In this document: positions 49,129 to 57,589 of the stretch, in pieces
How the letters are laid out: the number at the start of each line of letters is the position of its first letter
Numbering within the stretch: position 1 is the first letter of the stretch
The notes under the pieces: model-generated
Databases searched by the model: none
What the model saw: only the letters and a program-made list of their open reading frames with translations
Told to the model about the DNA's origin: nothing
DNA from: a virus
Virus record (IMG/VR): IMGVR_UViG_3300045962_000005
Location: 1 to 60,770 of that record
Length of the DNA: 60,770 bases
Reading direction: 5' to 3' (one strand)
Program-made: the position numbers and the translations under genes

Positions 49129-51119
49129 ATCATTCTCTTTAGCACCAACGGTATTAACTCCACGCTATCTATTTCTACCTCACCTTCGCCTAATAATACA
49201 AACTGCCAATACCTTGATTTAACCCCCTTACCCAGCTGTATTCTAGTGTTATCAACAGAACCATTAGTATGAATTCCCCGATACCAAGTTTCTTGCTTGG
49301 TGCCACGATAGTCTGTAACTGTTTTTAATACAATCGTATTATCTGAAGCTACGCCTATATAACAGTAGGGCACTTGTTTTTCGTAAGGTTCCCCAAAATC
49401 TAAAGACCCTGTTTTCAGACTCCAATCGATAGCCGTACCTGTATCAGTAGTACCTTCAAGTTTATATAGCCCATCTTCTTTACATAAATAGCCATTACTG
49501 TAACTGTTAAAGTCATAATTATGATACTCACTAATTCCTTTAGTTAATGAGTTCATTACATAAGTAGCGGTATTGTAGTTCCTACGCTCAGCTAGAAATA
49601 CTAACCCTTCTTCAACTGCAAAAGCTAACTCTGCTTGCAGAGTAGATGTATCAGCATACTCTATATTATCAGGAACAATAAAACCCAATGAATAAGCAGG
49701 CGTAACTGCAGTAGAAGTCTCAAGTGTATCTAGTATCTGCATTATCTGCTTTGAGATAACACGAATAGCATATGTGAATGTAAGCTCATCGTTAGGTGAA
49801 AATTTAAATCCACGAGTTGCTAATGATTGAAAAGCAAGGGCTGTTGCTGCACGACAAGCTAGTTCACCTCGATTAATTGCTGCAGTACCTGTGCCAAATA
49901 ACTGATTGACCGTAAGGTTAATTAGCCCTTTACGGGTTGCTTCATCTACATTATTAATAATATCTGCGACTGCAAAAAAGAGAGTAATAAAAGCTTTATC
50001 TAATAAATTAGTACCAGCACTGACAAACTGTTTATAGATTGTTGAATTGAATAGGGCTTCAGGTATTAAATTGAATGCAGCATCAATAGCATCGAGAATA
50101 AGAGCAAACCCAACAGCATTAGTCATAGTTGTTGTATCCGTAGCAGCTAAATCTGTAGTTCTAAAACTAGTCGCAGTACCACCAATTGAATACCCACCAG
50201 TAGATGGAAAAATAACCCAGTGTTCTAATCCACCACTTGTCGTATAGTTATAGGCTAAATACCCATTACCTTCACCAGTATAAGTAACTAAAACATCGTC
50301 TTGTACTGGATCATGAGCAGTAAACGTTTGGACAACATCATTAAGTTTAATCGTTGCAGTTGAGGGTGAATTTATAGAACTATTATCCATCCCACCAGAA
50401 GGAGTAGTAACAATAAAATCTATTGTTGAGGCATTATATTTATTATAAAGTGCAGTAACTTCTGATTGAATTAACTCTGTTGGGAATACTGCAACTTCAT
50501 CAATATGCCCACTAAAATAATGAGCACTATACTGACCAAACCTACCAATACTGGGAGCAATCGTTCCTACTGTTCCTAAAGCTACACCAGAAGTCCACGT
50601 AGTACTTAATGTGCCATCTATGTATGCTTTTAGAGTAGTACCATTAATAGTGACTACTATATGATATGTTGTACCTGTACTCATACCATGGGCAGTAGTA
50701 CCTAAAGTAGATGAAGCCGTTCCATCCCCAAGAGAGAAATACCAATTACTACCATTAGTACAAACTACTAAACGAGTAGTTGATGCAGTTCCACTACCAT
50801 CACAATCTGCAAAAATAGTTCTATACCCAGAAAAACTATCAGAATCAATAATAGCAGTAAAAGAAATAGTAGGGCTTGCTGGTATTACTAATAACGGGTC
50901 AGTAAACGAAAAATTTACAAACCCAGTACTTCCATCAAATAAAACACAAGGATTAGTACCACGTTGTTGTAAAGTGGTTTCGCCTAAAGTATATGTTCCC
51001 CCATATAAACCATCATGCCCATTTCCTGATATATCTATACAATCTGTACCTGATGTCTCGTCTAATCTCCAATAAGCAATTGGAGATAACGATAATATAT
51101 GGTCTTCATAATCAGCCAT
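49125..51119 (-). CDS. tail protein with N-terminal LamG domain
   Basis: 664 aa. The N-terminal domain begins 'ILSLSPIAYWRLDETSGTDCIDISGNGHDGLYGG' and continues with 'HIVVTINGTTLKAYIDGTL' and 'FSGHIDEVAVFPTELIQSEVTALYNKY', classical LamG/concanavalin features (about 1-230). The C-terminal 430 residues are alpha/beta with 'DAIDAAFNLIPEALFNSTIYKQF' and 'DGLYKLEGTTDTGTAIDWSLKTGSLDFGEPYEKQVPYCYIGV', which resembles a tail-attachment region. Likely glycan-binding tail protein. Confidence 0.75.
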   Translation of the reverse strand: MADYEDHILSLSPIAYWRLDETSGTDCIDISGNGHDGLYGGTYTLGETTLQQRGTNPCVLFDGSTGFVNFSFTDPLLVIPASPTISFTAIIDSDSFSGYRTIFADCDGSGTASTTRLVVCTNGSNWYFSLGDGTASSTLGTTAHGMSTGTTYHIVVTINGTTLKAYIDGTLSTTWTSGVALGTVGTIAPSIGRFGQYSAHYFSGHIDEVAVFPTELIQSEVTALYNKYNASTIDFIVTTPSGGMDNSSINSPSTATIKLNDVVQTFTAHDPVQDDVLVTYTGEGNGYLAYNYTTSGGLEHWVIFPSTGGYSIGGTATSFRTTDLAATDTTTMTNAVGFALILDAIDAAFNLIPEALFNSTIYKQFVSAGTNLLDKAFITLFFAVADIINNVDEATRKGLINLTVNQLFGTGTAAINRGELACRAATALAFQSLATRGFKFSPNDELTFTYAIRVISKQIMQILDTLETSTAVTPAYSLGFIVPDNIEYADTSTLQAELAFAVEEGLVFLAERRNYNTATYVMNSLTKGISEYHNYDFNSYSNGYLCKEDGLYKLEGTTDTGTAIDWSLKTGSLDFGEPYEKQVPYCYIGVASDNTIVLKTVTDYRGTKQETWYRGIHTNGSVDNTRIQLGKGVKSRYWQFVLLGEGEVEIDSVELIPLVLKRMI

Positions 51120-51532
51120 TAGCTGGCCTCGATGCGTGGAGTAATTTTAATAGTGTCTCCATTAGTATTAATATTTAATGGAGCGCCGGGGAAACGTTCT
51201 GCATAAATTAAAGTCCCTGAAGTTGCTAATGTAACAAAATACCCATAGACCGGTAAATCTGTACCAGTATAAGTAAACGTGAACGTTTGCTCTGGATACG
51301 TTATATATGATGGATCACCTGAAGTTGCAGCAGCCCAAGTAGCACCAGTTAACGTAATAGCTGAATATCCAGAAATAGTACATTCATCATCTGTATAAAG
51401 TGTTACTGCATCCGCATCAGTAGGAGTTATATCTATATCGTACAAACGCAGTACCAAATTTTCCGCAGTAGTTTTATTAACTAAAACCTCTAAGGCATGA
51501 GCTTCACCTGAGTTAGCAAATACAATAGTCAT
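51119..51532 (-). CDS. small beta-rich tail protein
   Basis: 137 aa. 'MTIVFANSGEAHALEVLVNKTTAENLVLRLYDIDITPTDADAVTLYTDDE...GATWAAATSGDPSYITYPEQTFTFTYTGTDLPVYGYFVT' is a small phage pattern seen near tail-fibre genes. Unknown exact role; overlap of one base with the LamG gene. Confidence 0.6.
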   Translation of the reverse strand: MTIVFANSGEAHALEVLVNKTTAENLVLRLYDIDITPTDADAVTLYTDDECTISGYSAITLTGATWAAATSGDPSYITYPEQTFTFTYTGTDLPVYGYFVTLATSGTLIYAERFPGAPLNINTNGDTIKITPRIEAS

Positions 51533-51542
51533 AACTTACTCC

Positions 51543-52106
51543 TTATGAACTAGTAGCAGTTAAAGAATACTCAACATTAAGTACGTCACCCGCTAATACA
51601 GCACGAGAAGTAAAAGTTGTTGCTGCCAGTAATGTGCCACCGGAATCGTTAGTACCCGGAGTTCCATTTGCCGTGCTAAACACATTCGTTGACATAATAG
51701 CAGCTCCATATATCGTACCTGCTGAGTCAGTAAGAGTATCAACAGTAAATGTCGCATTTGTTGTTGAGTTATCCACCATGCGCCCTGAAGGGCTGCCTGC
51801 TTCGGGTGTGTCAGCAGACCATACGGGTCGTGTAGCTTCAGTTACATCATAAAATTCCTGATGACCATCAGTACCGTAAAATTGTGCACATGTGTTTCCT
51901 GCTGCTGGATCACCTGAATTATCTTTTAAGGACACATACCATGTTGATATTTCCATATCAGTTGTGTTCCTAATTGCTGCATTTAAGATATAATCCAGAC
52001 CTTCAGTAGGTACAATATTATGAGAAGATTCTTCATGAATCAGCTCTCCATCTCTATAGTGTTTCAAAGTAAAAACACCACCTGTTGTTAAAGTTTCCTG
52101 TTTCAT
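51543..52106 (-). CDS. tail-region beta protein
   Basis: 187 aa. 'SHNIVPTEGLDYILNAAIRNTTDMEISTWYVSLKDNSGDPAAGNT...WSADTPEAGSPSGRMVDNSTTNATFTVDT...IYGAAIMSTNVFSTANGTPGTNDSGGTLLAATTFTSRAVLAGDVLNVEYSLTATS' matches a common podovirus virion protein family (tail or head decoration). ATGA overlap with the small gene upstream. Confidence 0.65.
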   Translation of the reverse strand: MKQETLTTGGVFTLKHYRDGELIHEESSHNIVPTEGLDYILNAAIRNTTDMEISTWYVSLKDNSGDPAAGNTCAQFYGTDGHQEFYDVTEATRPVWSADTPEAGSPSGRMVDNSTTNATFTVDTLTDSAGTIYGAAIMSTNVFSTANGTPGTNDSGGTLLAATTFTSRAVLAGDVLNVEYSLTATSS

Positions 52107-52195
52107 ATGGTTACTCCATCTAATTTAATTAATATACCTTTAGGATGCACTTCATAATCAGCATCGTTTATACCTATTCCACAAACTAATTTCAT
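52103..52195 (-). CDS. 30-aa GIND-motif peptide, likely remnant
   Basis: ATG at 52195 overlaps the upstream stop, and its own TGA overlaps the downstream ATG: a coupled position on both sides. It reads M-K-L-V-C-G-I-G-I-N-D-A-D-Y-E-V, the N-terminal signature (G-x-G-I-N-D-A-D-Y) of phage proteins that continue with a W-x-x-M-x-x-R-C-Y helix; that part is missing here. Either a reduced, kept fragment or a coupling peptide. Confidence 0.5.
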   Translation of the reverse strand: MKLVCGIGINDADYEVHPKGILIKLDGVTI

Positions 52196-53166
52196 ATTGT
52201 TACACCATTTCTTTGAATTGACATTGTTGCTCTATCTGATGCACCATACTGAGTATCAGTACCGCCAGAAACGGAAGCAACTATTTGTTTAATACCATCT
52301 TTCTCTCTATAGCCAATGACAAAACTTTCTTCGGTATTAAAAGAAATTCTGTCTTTAGTTACTTGCTGAATAGTTCCATTCGGAAGCCCAACAACAAACC
52401 CATTAACAGATACCCACACAGGTAACTTGTAATCGTAATCATCAATACCTAAGTCGTTAGCGTGAACATATATTGGCTCGCCATTATGTGCACCTTCGCC
52501 AACAATAGACTGTTTAAAGTTCGTAAAATCTGTACCTTCTAAAAAATAAGTTCTATACTTAGTAGAAACAAATATTCCTGATTCTACTTTCGCTAAGCAG
52601 GTAACATTATCTTCGTACTGTAACCAGTTTTGTGCTTCTCTGGTCAGGTCATAATTTAAAGGTTCTGAAAAGTAAATAATTTTATCATTAACCACATATA
52701 ACCGACCTTTGAACTCCATTAATTTATTGCCTAAAGGTAGTTGAGTTAAATGTTGTTCCTCTAATGTCAATCGAGTAGAGTTATGTTCACTGTTACCACT
52801 AGTTACTCTATCTCGCCATGTGACATACTGAAATCCTGAATTTAGCTTCCCATGTAAATTATTGTTACTAAAGTAAATTAGATCATTAATTTCAACATAA
52901 CTTAAGGGGTCATTGCCGACACCTCCAAGGATGCCTGATTTATCACTAACCAAGCGTAAAGTACCACCAGCTACAAAAACACCTTTATATAACGAGTGGC
53001 AATTAGTACCATTGTAAACTTTAGTGTATCCATCTCTTGATGCTAGAATGCCATCGTTATGAATATCTAGGTTGATACAAGAACGTAACGATTTAGAATC
53101 TAACTCTCTTATGTTAGAAACAGTATCTTGCCCTAAAGTTGGTTTATCTAAACGTATGGTTTTCAT
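52192..53166 (-). CDS. beta-propeller-like tail protein
   Basis: 324 aa. 'LRSCINLDIHNDGILASRDGYTKVYNG...HSLYKGVFVAGGTLRLV', 'VEINDLIYFSNNN', 'FKGRLYVVNDKIIYFSEPLNYDLTREAQNWLQYEDNVTCLAKVESGIFVSTKYRTYFLEG' repeat a bladed pattern as in podovirus tail tube/needle-region proteins (P22 gp10-like role). Sequence suggests a propeller; the role is inferred. Confidence 0.65.
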   Translation of the reverse strand: MKTIRLDKPTLGQDTVSNIRELDSKSLRSCINLDIHNDGILASRDGYTKVYNGTNCHSLYKGVFVAGGTLRLVSDKSGILGGVGNDPLSYVEINDLIYFSNNNLHGKLNSGFQYVTWRDRVTSGNSEHNSTRLTLEEQHLTQLPLGNKLMEFKGRLYVVNDKIIYFSEPLNYDLTREAQNWLQYEDNVTCLAKVESGIFVSTKYRTYFLEGTDFTNFKQSIVGEGAHNGEPIYVHANDLGIDDYDYKLPVWVSVNGFVVGLPNGTIQQVTKDRISFNTEESFVIGYREKDGIKQIVASVSGGTDTQYGASDRATMSIQRNGVTI

Positions 53167-53246
53167 TTACAAACCTTTGATTATTCCACTAATTATATAT
53201 TACAGGCTATTATTTAACCTACATGAATTTTACATAACTTACCGCG

Positions 53247-53492
53247 TTAACTAACAACTCGTATTTCATTAGCGTACATAACGTCTAAGGGGGTCTCTCC
53301 TACTTGGTGTTCCTTGCTCATTTCTACCCTGCATAAAGCCTTAGTCGCTATGTCTGTAGTAAGGCTAGTAACATTAGGTGGTATACCGACAGGAACATTG
53401 GCAGGTAAATCATAAGTTTCACCACCAATAGTTAAAGTTACATCATCCTGAAACATTGTAGCTACAACATTTGTCGTATCTAAAGTTGCCAT
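53247..53492 (-). CDS. small hypothetical tail-region protein
   Basis: 81 aa, beta-rich ('DDVTLTIGGETYDLPANVPVGIPPNV'). Its ATG overlaps the upstream stop by one base. An 80-nt gap follows before the propeller gene, with no terminator visible. Not recognised. Confidence 0.6.
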   Translation of the reverse strand: MATLDTTNVVATMFQDDVTLTIGGETYDLPANVPVGIPPNVTSLTTDIATKALCRVEMSKEHQVGETPLDVMYANEIRVVS

Positions 53493-53833
53493 TATTCTAT
53501 TTCCTCATTGTTAAATTCTGGTTGAGCTGTTAAAAGTTTAAGTTGTGCATTCGTCAGTTGTAGTGCTGGTATATTACTCATTGCTAAGTCTGCAAAGGCT
53601 TGAAGTGTTAACGGCCTTAACCTAGTAATGTAGTCAGGTATTGTCTCTTCTTCCTCTATGCTAGGTGCTATGTAGGCATCAGGATATGCTAATCCTTTAA
53701 CGATGTAGTATTGATTCTCTGAGCCATCTAGTCGGACGGGTTCTAAAATACCAACGTCTGCATTGGCATAGACATACGCTCGATTATCCTCGTTGTCATC
53801 AATGAATGCCTTGGTTATGATTGTGTAGTTCAT
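53492..53833 (-). CDS. small hypothetical protein
   Basis: 113 aa. 'DDNEDNRAYVYANADVGILEPVRLDGSENQYYIVKGLAYPDAY' then an acidic helical tail. ATGA overlap with the LamG-like gene upstream. Not recognised. Confidence 0.6.
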   Translation of the reverse strand: MNYTIITKAFIDDNEDNRAYVYANADVGILEPVRLDGSENQYYIVKGLAYPDAYIAPSIEEEETIPDYITRLRPLTLQAFADLAMSNIPALQLTNAQLKLLTAQPEFNNEEIE

Positions 53834-54900
53834 AATAAAATTACCTCTCTGATTGATACGCTATCAATGATTCCTGTAACTGTTCCTTGAGATTTAACAC
53901 CTAGAGTTTGATTTACTGTTCCAACAATCACATCAGTATGTTTACCAGTTGTTGAAAATATAGTTCCGCTAGTGCCACCAATATACCCCCTAAAGCCTGC
54001 TCCTGCAGATAAACTAACTATATTAAACTTTAATAAATAGGTTGTTCCAGCTAGACTACTACCCTGAAAAATCCCTGTGCTTACATTATTAAAAACACAC
54101 TCACCAGATACAACTGATGCCGTATTTAAAGCCCAACCAGTATCTCCATCACTAAACCGCCCGTTCGTTATCAGTTCAGTTCGAGACACCCAGCCCACAT
54201 TATCGCCCAGTGAATAGTCAAAGTAATACTTATCCCAATCGCTTGATGAGACATTATATAGTGTGGCTCTTTTATCGGTATCTGAAGGATTTAACTTGTC
54301 GATAATATAATCATCACGTCCATTACTAAAGCGATATTCCCTTGAGTTAGCAGGGGTTGTTGTGTCTGTGAGCTTGACGGATTTGATGATGCCATCGAAG
54401 TAATTACTTGTAGTAGAAGCACCAGTATATCGACCGCCAATAAGTGTGACAACCTGAGATGGTGCAGAGGCATATGTTGTTGTTCTAGTATCAACAGTAT
54501 TAGTAGTGCCATCATCTATTGTTAATGTAAAGTCATCACCTGAACGACTTAAAACAATCTTATGTAGTTTGCCATCTGTGATATCTTTAGAGCAGGCCAT
54601 ATACCCAAGTGTTGTAGCATCCTTTCTAACCATTGCCTGTGTTCCATTTGGAGCAGTGCCATGAGTATTTTGTAGTTTTTGCAGTAATCCAAAACTAGGG
54701 TAGTTAGTATCATAATCTTGAGATAATATAAAATCAGTAGTAGTATCATCAGCAGATGTTTGAGCATATACCTCTATTTCAAAATCACCAACAAAGGTTA
54801 TTGTTTCAGGCAATTCAGCATAAGCCGTTGTACCATCAAATGTTAATAGTTTAGTTATCTTTGGTTTAGGTTTCATTAACGATAAACTTAAATCTAGCAT
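53830..54900 (-). CDS. LamG-like glycan-binding protein
   Basis: 356 aa. The first 200 residues form a LamG-type domain ('FDGTTAYAELPETITFVGDFEIEVYAQTS', 'KLHKIVLSRSGDDFTLTIDDG', 'NYFDGIIKSVKLTDTT'). The last 120 (TNGRFSDGDTGWAL...CVFNN...GTTYLLKFNIVSLSAGAGFRGYIGGTSG...VDSVSI) are a carbohydrate-binding-like beta domain of the same kind as the variable module in both tail-fibre genes. Located next to lysis genes. Probable adhesin. Confidence 0.7.
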   Translation of the reverse strand: MLDLSLSLMKPKPKITKLLTFDGTTAYAELPETITFVGDFEIEVYAQTSADDTTTDFILSQDYDTNYPSFGLLQKLQNTHGTAPNGTQAMVRKDATTLGYMACSKDITDGKLHKIVLSRSGDDFTLTIDDGTTNTVDTRTTTYASAPSQVVTLIGGRYTGASTTSNYFDGIIKSVKLTDTTTPANSREYRFSNGRDDYIIDKLNPSDTDKRATLYNVSSSDWDKYYFDYSLGDNVGWVSRTELITNGRFSDGDTGWALNTASVVSGECVFNNVSTGIFQGSSLAGTTYLLKFNIVSLSAGAGFRGYIGGTSGTIFSTTGKHTDVIVGTVNQTLGVKSQGTVTGIIDSVSIREVILL

Positions 54901-55226
54901 TTATCTAACTCCAATTTTTCTTCTAATGTCTTTGGTTGCCACTCAATATGATAGTGTGTTCTTTCATTTACACAGTCATAGCCAGATGGTAACAACTCAG
55001 CGATAGTATTAAATAACTCATCTGCAAAATCTATATGCTGTGATCTGATATCAAGGGCTGCACCTAGATAGTGAAGTGATCCAAACATGTGCTTGTCGCT
55101 ATCTAGTGCACTTGTAATCATCAGATCCACCCCTTTATTATCAAAGAATGGTTTGATTAAATAAACCATCTCCCATAACTTCGGATGTAGCCCTCGAACA
55201 TCAACATTATCTTTAATTACTATCAT
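54894..55226 (-). CDS. endolysin, peptidase M15-type
   Basis: 110 aa. Zinc ligands H52-x6-D59 (LHYLGAALDI) and H-Y-H (H91/H93) before E-W-Q fit the M15 (D-Ala-D-Ala carboxypeptidase-like) fold: H-x6-D...H-x-H. Single compact catalytic domain with no cell-wall-binding or signal segment, so it needs a holin. It would cut peptide cross-links at lysis. Confidence 0.85.
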   Translation of the reverse strand: MIVIKDNVDVRGLHPKLWEMVYLIKPFFDNKGVDLMITSALDSDKHMFGSLHYLGAALDIRSQHIDFADELFNTIAELLPSGYDCVNERTHYHIEWQPKTLEEKLELDKC

Positions 55227-55693
55227 CTTGAATGCTCTTTTAACACGGTTATAATTTCTTGCATTTGTTTACTGTGTATTTGATAATTCCTATCAGTCGA
55301 ATTTTTCACACTCTTAATGTCTGTTCGGATATCATCATAGATATAAGCAAATAGACCCGCACAGATAACAATCGCTGTACCTACAATTTTAATATGACCG
55401 CTCATAATATCTTTAATATCAGATTTCATACGTTCTTGTATCTCACTATGCGCTCTTTCATTGTCTTTGTAGTTTTCTCTGATTCTGTCATTAATCGCAT
55501 CGATAGTTTTATAAACTGTGTTAAAGTCCACTTTCATGTGATTAAGATTGTTGACTGTGAAAGTCGAGATATCTTTACGAATCAATTTAAGCTCCAACTC
55601 TATATCGTGAATAGCTGAAGATACCTGTTTGCGACAATCATTTAATTCACTTCTAACATCATCAATTTCTTCTTTCAATTCTTGCTCTGTCAT
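55223..55693 (-). CDS. coiled-coil membrane protein of the lysis cassette
   Basis: 156 aa. A coiled coil (about 1-100) is followed by one membrane segment (about 104-122, IVGTAIVICAGLFAYIY) and a helical tail (about 123-156). It overlaps the endolysin start by 4 nt. Could be a holin-like, i-spanin-like or lysis-anchor protein; the membrane segment after rather than before the coil is unlike a classical Rz. Confidence 0.65.
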   Translation of the reverse strand: MTEQELKEEIDDVRSELNDCRKQVSSAIHDIELELKLIRKDISTFTVNNLNHMKVDFNTVYKTIDAINDRIRENYKDNERAHSEIQERMKSDIKDIMSGHIKIVGTAIVICAGLFAYIYDDIRTDIKSVKNSTDRNYQIHSKQMQEIITVLKEHSR

Positions 55694-55773
55694 AATGCTA
55701 TTTCCGTAATTGCAATAAAAAGTACAGTTACCAATAGTAAAGCAATTACAAACAGTAAATCATCACTATCCAT
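55690..55773 (-). CDS. 27-aa membrane peptide, holin candidate
   Basis: ATG at 55773; TGA overlaps the next ATG (ATGA). MDSDD then about 20 hydrophobic residues (LLFVIALLLVTVLFIAI). Single-span, placed directly before the coiled-coil and endolysin genes. Short and hydrophobic, with a weak ribosome-binding site. Confidence 0.45.
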   Translation of the reverse strand: MDSDDLLFVIALLLVTVLFIAITEIAL

Positions 55774-56209
55774 GCCATGCCATCCAGCCGAAAGTTCGTA
55801 CTGCATAATAGAGTAAATGCCTTTTAATAAAATTAACTTTGTCTTTTTTCATTAGATACAAAAAACATTTATCTGCATTCAGCCTCGTACCAATCCGGTT
55901 ACGATATAAATAGTCATGCGCCACTGAAGCACGTACATGTCGTCCACTTGCCTGACGTGCAATCCATTGAAATATCGCTGGCACTGATGCTAAATCAGTT
56001 TTAAAACCAACTGGAACTGTCATCCAAAAATCTTTATGGTATGGACTATGGAATGAAAATTCTTTCACCACTAACCATGTCCTGCCATCAGGGAGCATTT
56101 TGATAACCAGTTCGTCAGCAAAACTCATTGAGATATCACAATTATGATATGTACAATAATGCCCGTTAATACTAGAATAGACATCATCATCATCAAATAG
56201 TCGTACCAT
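55766..56209 (-). CDS. DUF1353 family protein
   Basis: 147 aa from ATG 56209 (MVRLFDDDD), AGGTGA upstream; the longer frame uses a poor start. 'MTVPVGFKTDLASVPAIFQWIA...RASVAHDYLYRNRIGTRLNADKCFLYLMK' is the DUF1353 signature (V-P-x-G-F-x-T-D-L-A-S-V-P and A-x-x-H-D-x-L-Y). Common in phage lysis/tail regions; its D...H-D residues hint at an enzyme, but activity is unknown. Confidence 0.8.
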   Translation of the reverse strand: MVRLFDDDDVYSSINGHYCTYHNCDISMSFADELVIKMLPDGRTWLVVKEFSFHSPYHKDFWMTVPVGFKTDLASVPAIFQWIARQASGRHVRASVAHDYLYRNRIGTRLNADKCFLYLMKKDKVNFIKRHLLYYAVRTFGWMAWHG

Positions 56210-56210
56210 T

Positions 56211-56477
56211 TCACTTGCAATCACCTACACTCACCTGAACACCACCAGAATTAGATTTATAGCAGTAATTTTTGGGCAGATTTTCAGAACAGAAGATAGC
56301 ATTTTTTTGGTAACGTCCAGCAGCACTAACAAACGTACCGCTCACATCAGCTATAGCATCTTTCTGATAGCATCCATATTTTGCATCTGCTGGCAACTCA
56401 GCTATTTGTTCTTCAATGCTTGCTGTACTACAACCAACTAGAAAAGGTACAACTAATAATAGTTTTTTCATATCCAT
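56211..56477 (-). CDS. small lipoprotein
   Basis: 88 aa. The N-terminal KKLLLVVPFLVGC is a signal peptide with a lipobox (L-V-G-C) at residue 16, so the mature protein is lipid-anchored. The rest has four more Cys (two possible disulphides). Overlaps the SGNH gene by 10 nt. Could be an outer-membrane spanin or a superinfection-exclusion protein; sequence does not decide. Supports a Gram-negative host. Confidence 0.7.
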   Translation of the reverse strand: MDMKKLLLVVPFLVGCSTASIEEQIAELPADAKYGCYQKDAIADVSGTFVSAAGRYQKNAIFCSENLPKNYCYKSNSGGVQVSVGDCK

Positions 56478-57589
56478 TCCTTCATTGCTTCTTTTACTTT
56501 AAATTTAAAAACTGCTTGTGGGTTACCGGAAAAAGGTTGAGTTGTATATTCTGGTCTACTGCCATACACTCCCGGCCATGCATCAGGTCTTACATCTTGT
56601 ATATCCTGCAGCATTTCAATTAAACTCTGGGCATCTTTTTTCCAGTAATTTAATTCGTTCGGTAATGCTTTTCTTCCGATACAGTTCTTAGTAACGTAGT
56701 GTATCCACTCTTTACGTTTAAGATTGTTAACATTCTTATCAACCCAATTAATTGAGAACTGACATACCTCTTTATCTGTCTTGGTTTTTAATAACTCTAC
56801 CAGATAATTTATAATATCCTTCGGTGGATTTTTACCCATTAAAGCAATATAGATTTTCACAGCAGTTTTATATAAGACTAGCTCTCTCATATCATTAACA
56901 ATGGTAGGATAAGCTAATTGAGCGAATTTGACTGAACCGTTGCGACCTTGAGCAGGATGAACCATATCATCTAATTCAACCTCAATACCTCTTTCCACAT
57001 AACCCACATCATTTGGTAAACAAACTCCTGATGATTTCATAATATAAATAACATCTATTAAGTTAGCCTTAGTCTGTTGGTTAGTATGCTCAGGGATAGC
57101 ATTAGGAATTAATACATATAATTTTTTACCTGCTTTATTACATCTTTCAATTAATTCATTTAGTGATTTCTTAAATTTCTTTGGTGTACTATATGACGCA
57201 TCATTTAATCCTAAGTGTACTAATACAAAATCTGCATCTGATTTTTCTAAAGATTTTTCTGTTAAAGAACCAGAACCTTTGCTGTCTTTAGTCATATCAA
57301 AAACTGGAGACATAGCACCATCTCTAATCCCTAAGTGCCAATCTAGGGTAGTCGAAGGTATCGTATGATTCTCTATCTCAACACCAACCCCAACCTGTGA
57401 CATAATCGCACACTTGATTAGATAACCAACATCACTATCAACTCGTTCTAGTTTAGGACTATGTTGTGCTGAAGGTAAATTCTGATGTCCATGCTCAACC
57501 CGATTATTAAACCCACGCATAAAAGCACTAGATGTTGATTCACCAACATACATGAATTTAATTATTTCATTAGAGAGTACGGCATTCAT
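56468..57589 (-). CDS. SGNH/GDSL-type hydrolase
   Basis: 373 aa. Block I is G-E-S-T at 16-19 (usually G-D-S), block III is H-L-G-L-N-D with G-x-N-D at 127-130, block V is D208-x2-H211 (DDMVHP). All catalytic roles are filled. The C-terminal 130 residues (YITLMGK...DKNVNNLKRKEWIHYVTKNCIGRKALPNELNYWKK) resemble a helical attachment domain. Likely a deacetylase or esterase acting on host surface glycans. Sits with the fibre genes. Confidence 0.8.
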   Translation of the reverse strand: MNAVLSNEIIKFMYVGESTSSAFMRGFNNRVEHGHQNLPSAQHSPKLERVDSDVGYLIKCAIMSQVGVGVEIENHTIPSTTLDWHLGIRDGAMSPVFDMTKDSKGSGSLTEKSLEKSDADFVLVHLGLNDASYSTPKKFKKSLNELIERCNKAGKKLYVLIPNAIPEHTNQQTKANLIDVIYIMKSSGVCLPNDVGYVERGIEVELDDMVHPAQGRNGSVKFAQLAYPTIVNDMRELVLYKTAVKIYIALMGKNPPKDIINYLVELLKTKTDKEVCQFSINWVDKNVNNLKRKEWIHYVTKNCIGRKALPNELNYWKKDAQSLIEMLQDIQDVRPDAWPGVYGSRPEYTTQPFSGNPQAVFKFKVKEAMKEWI

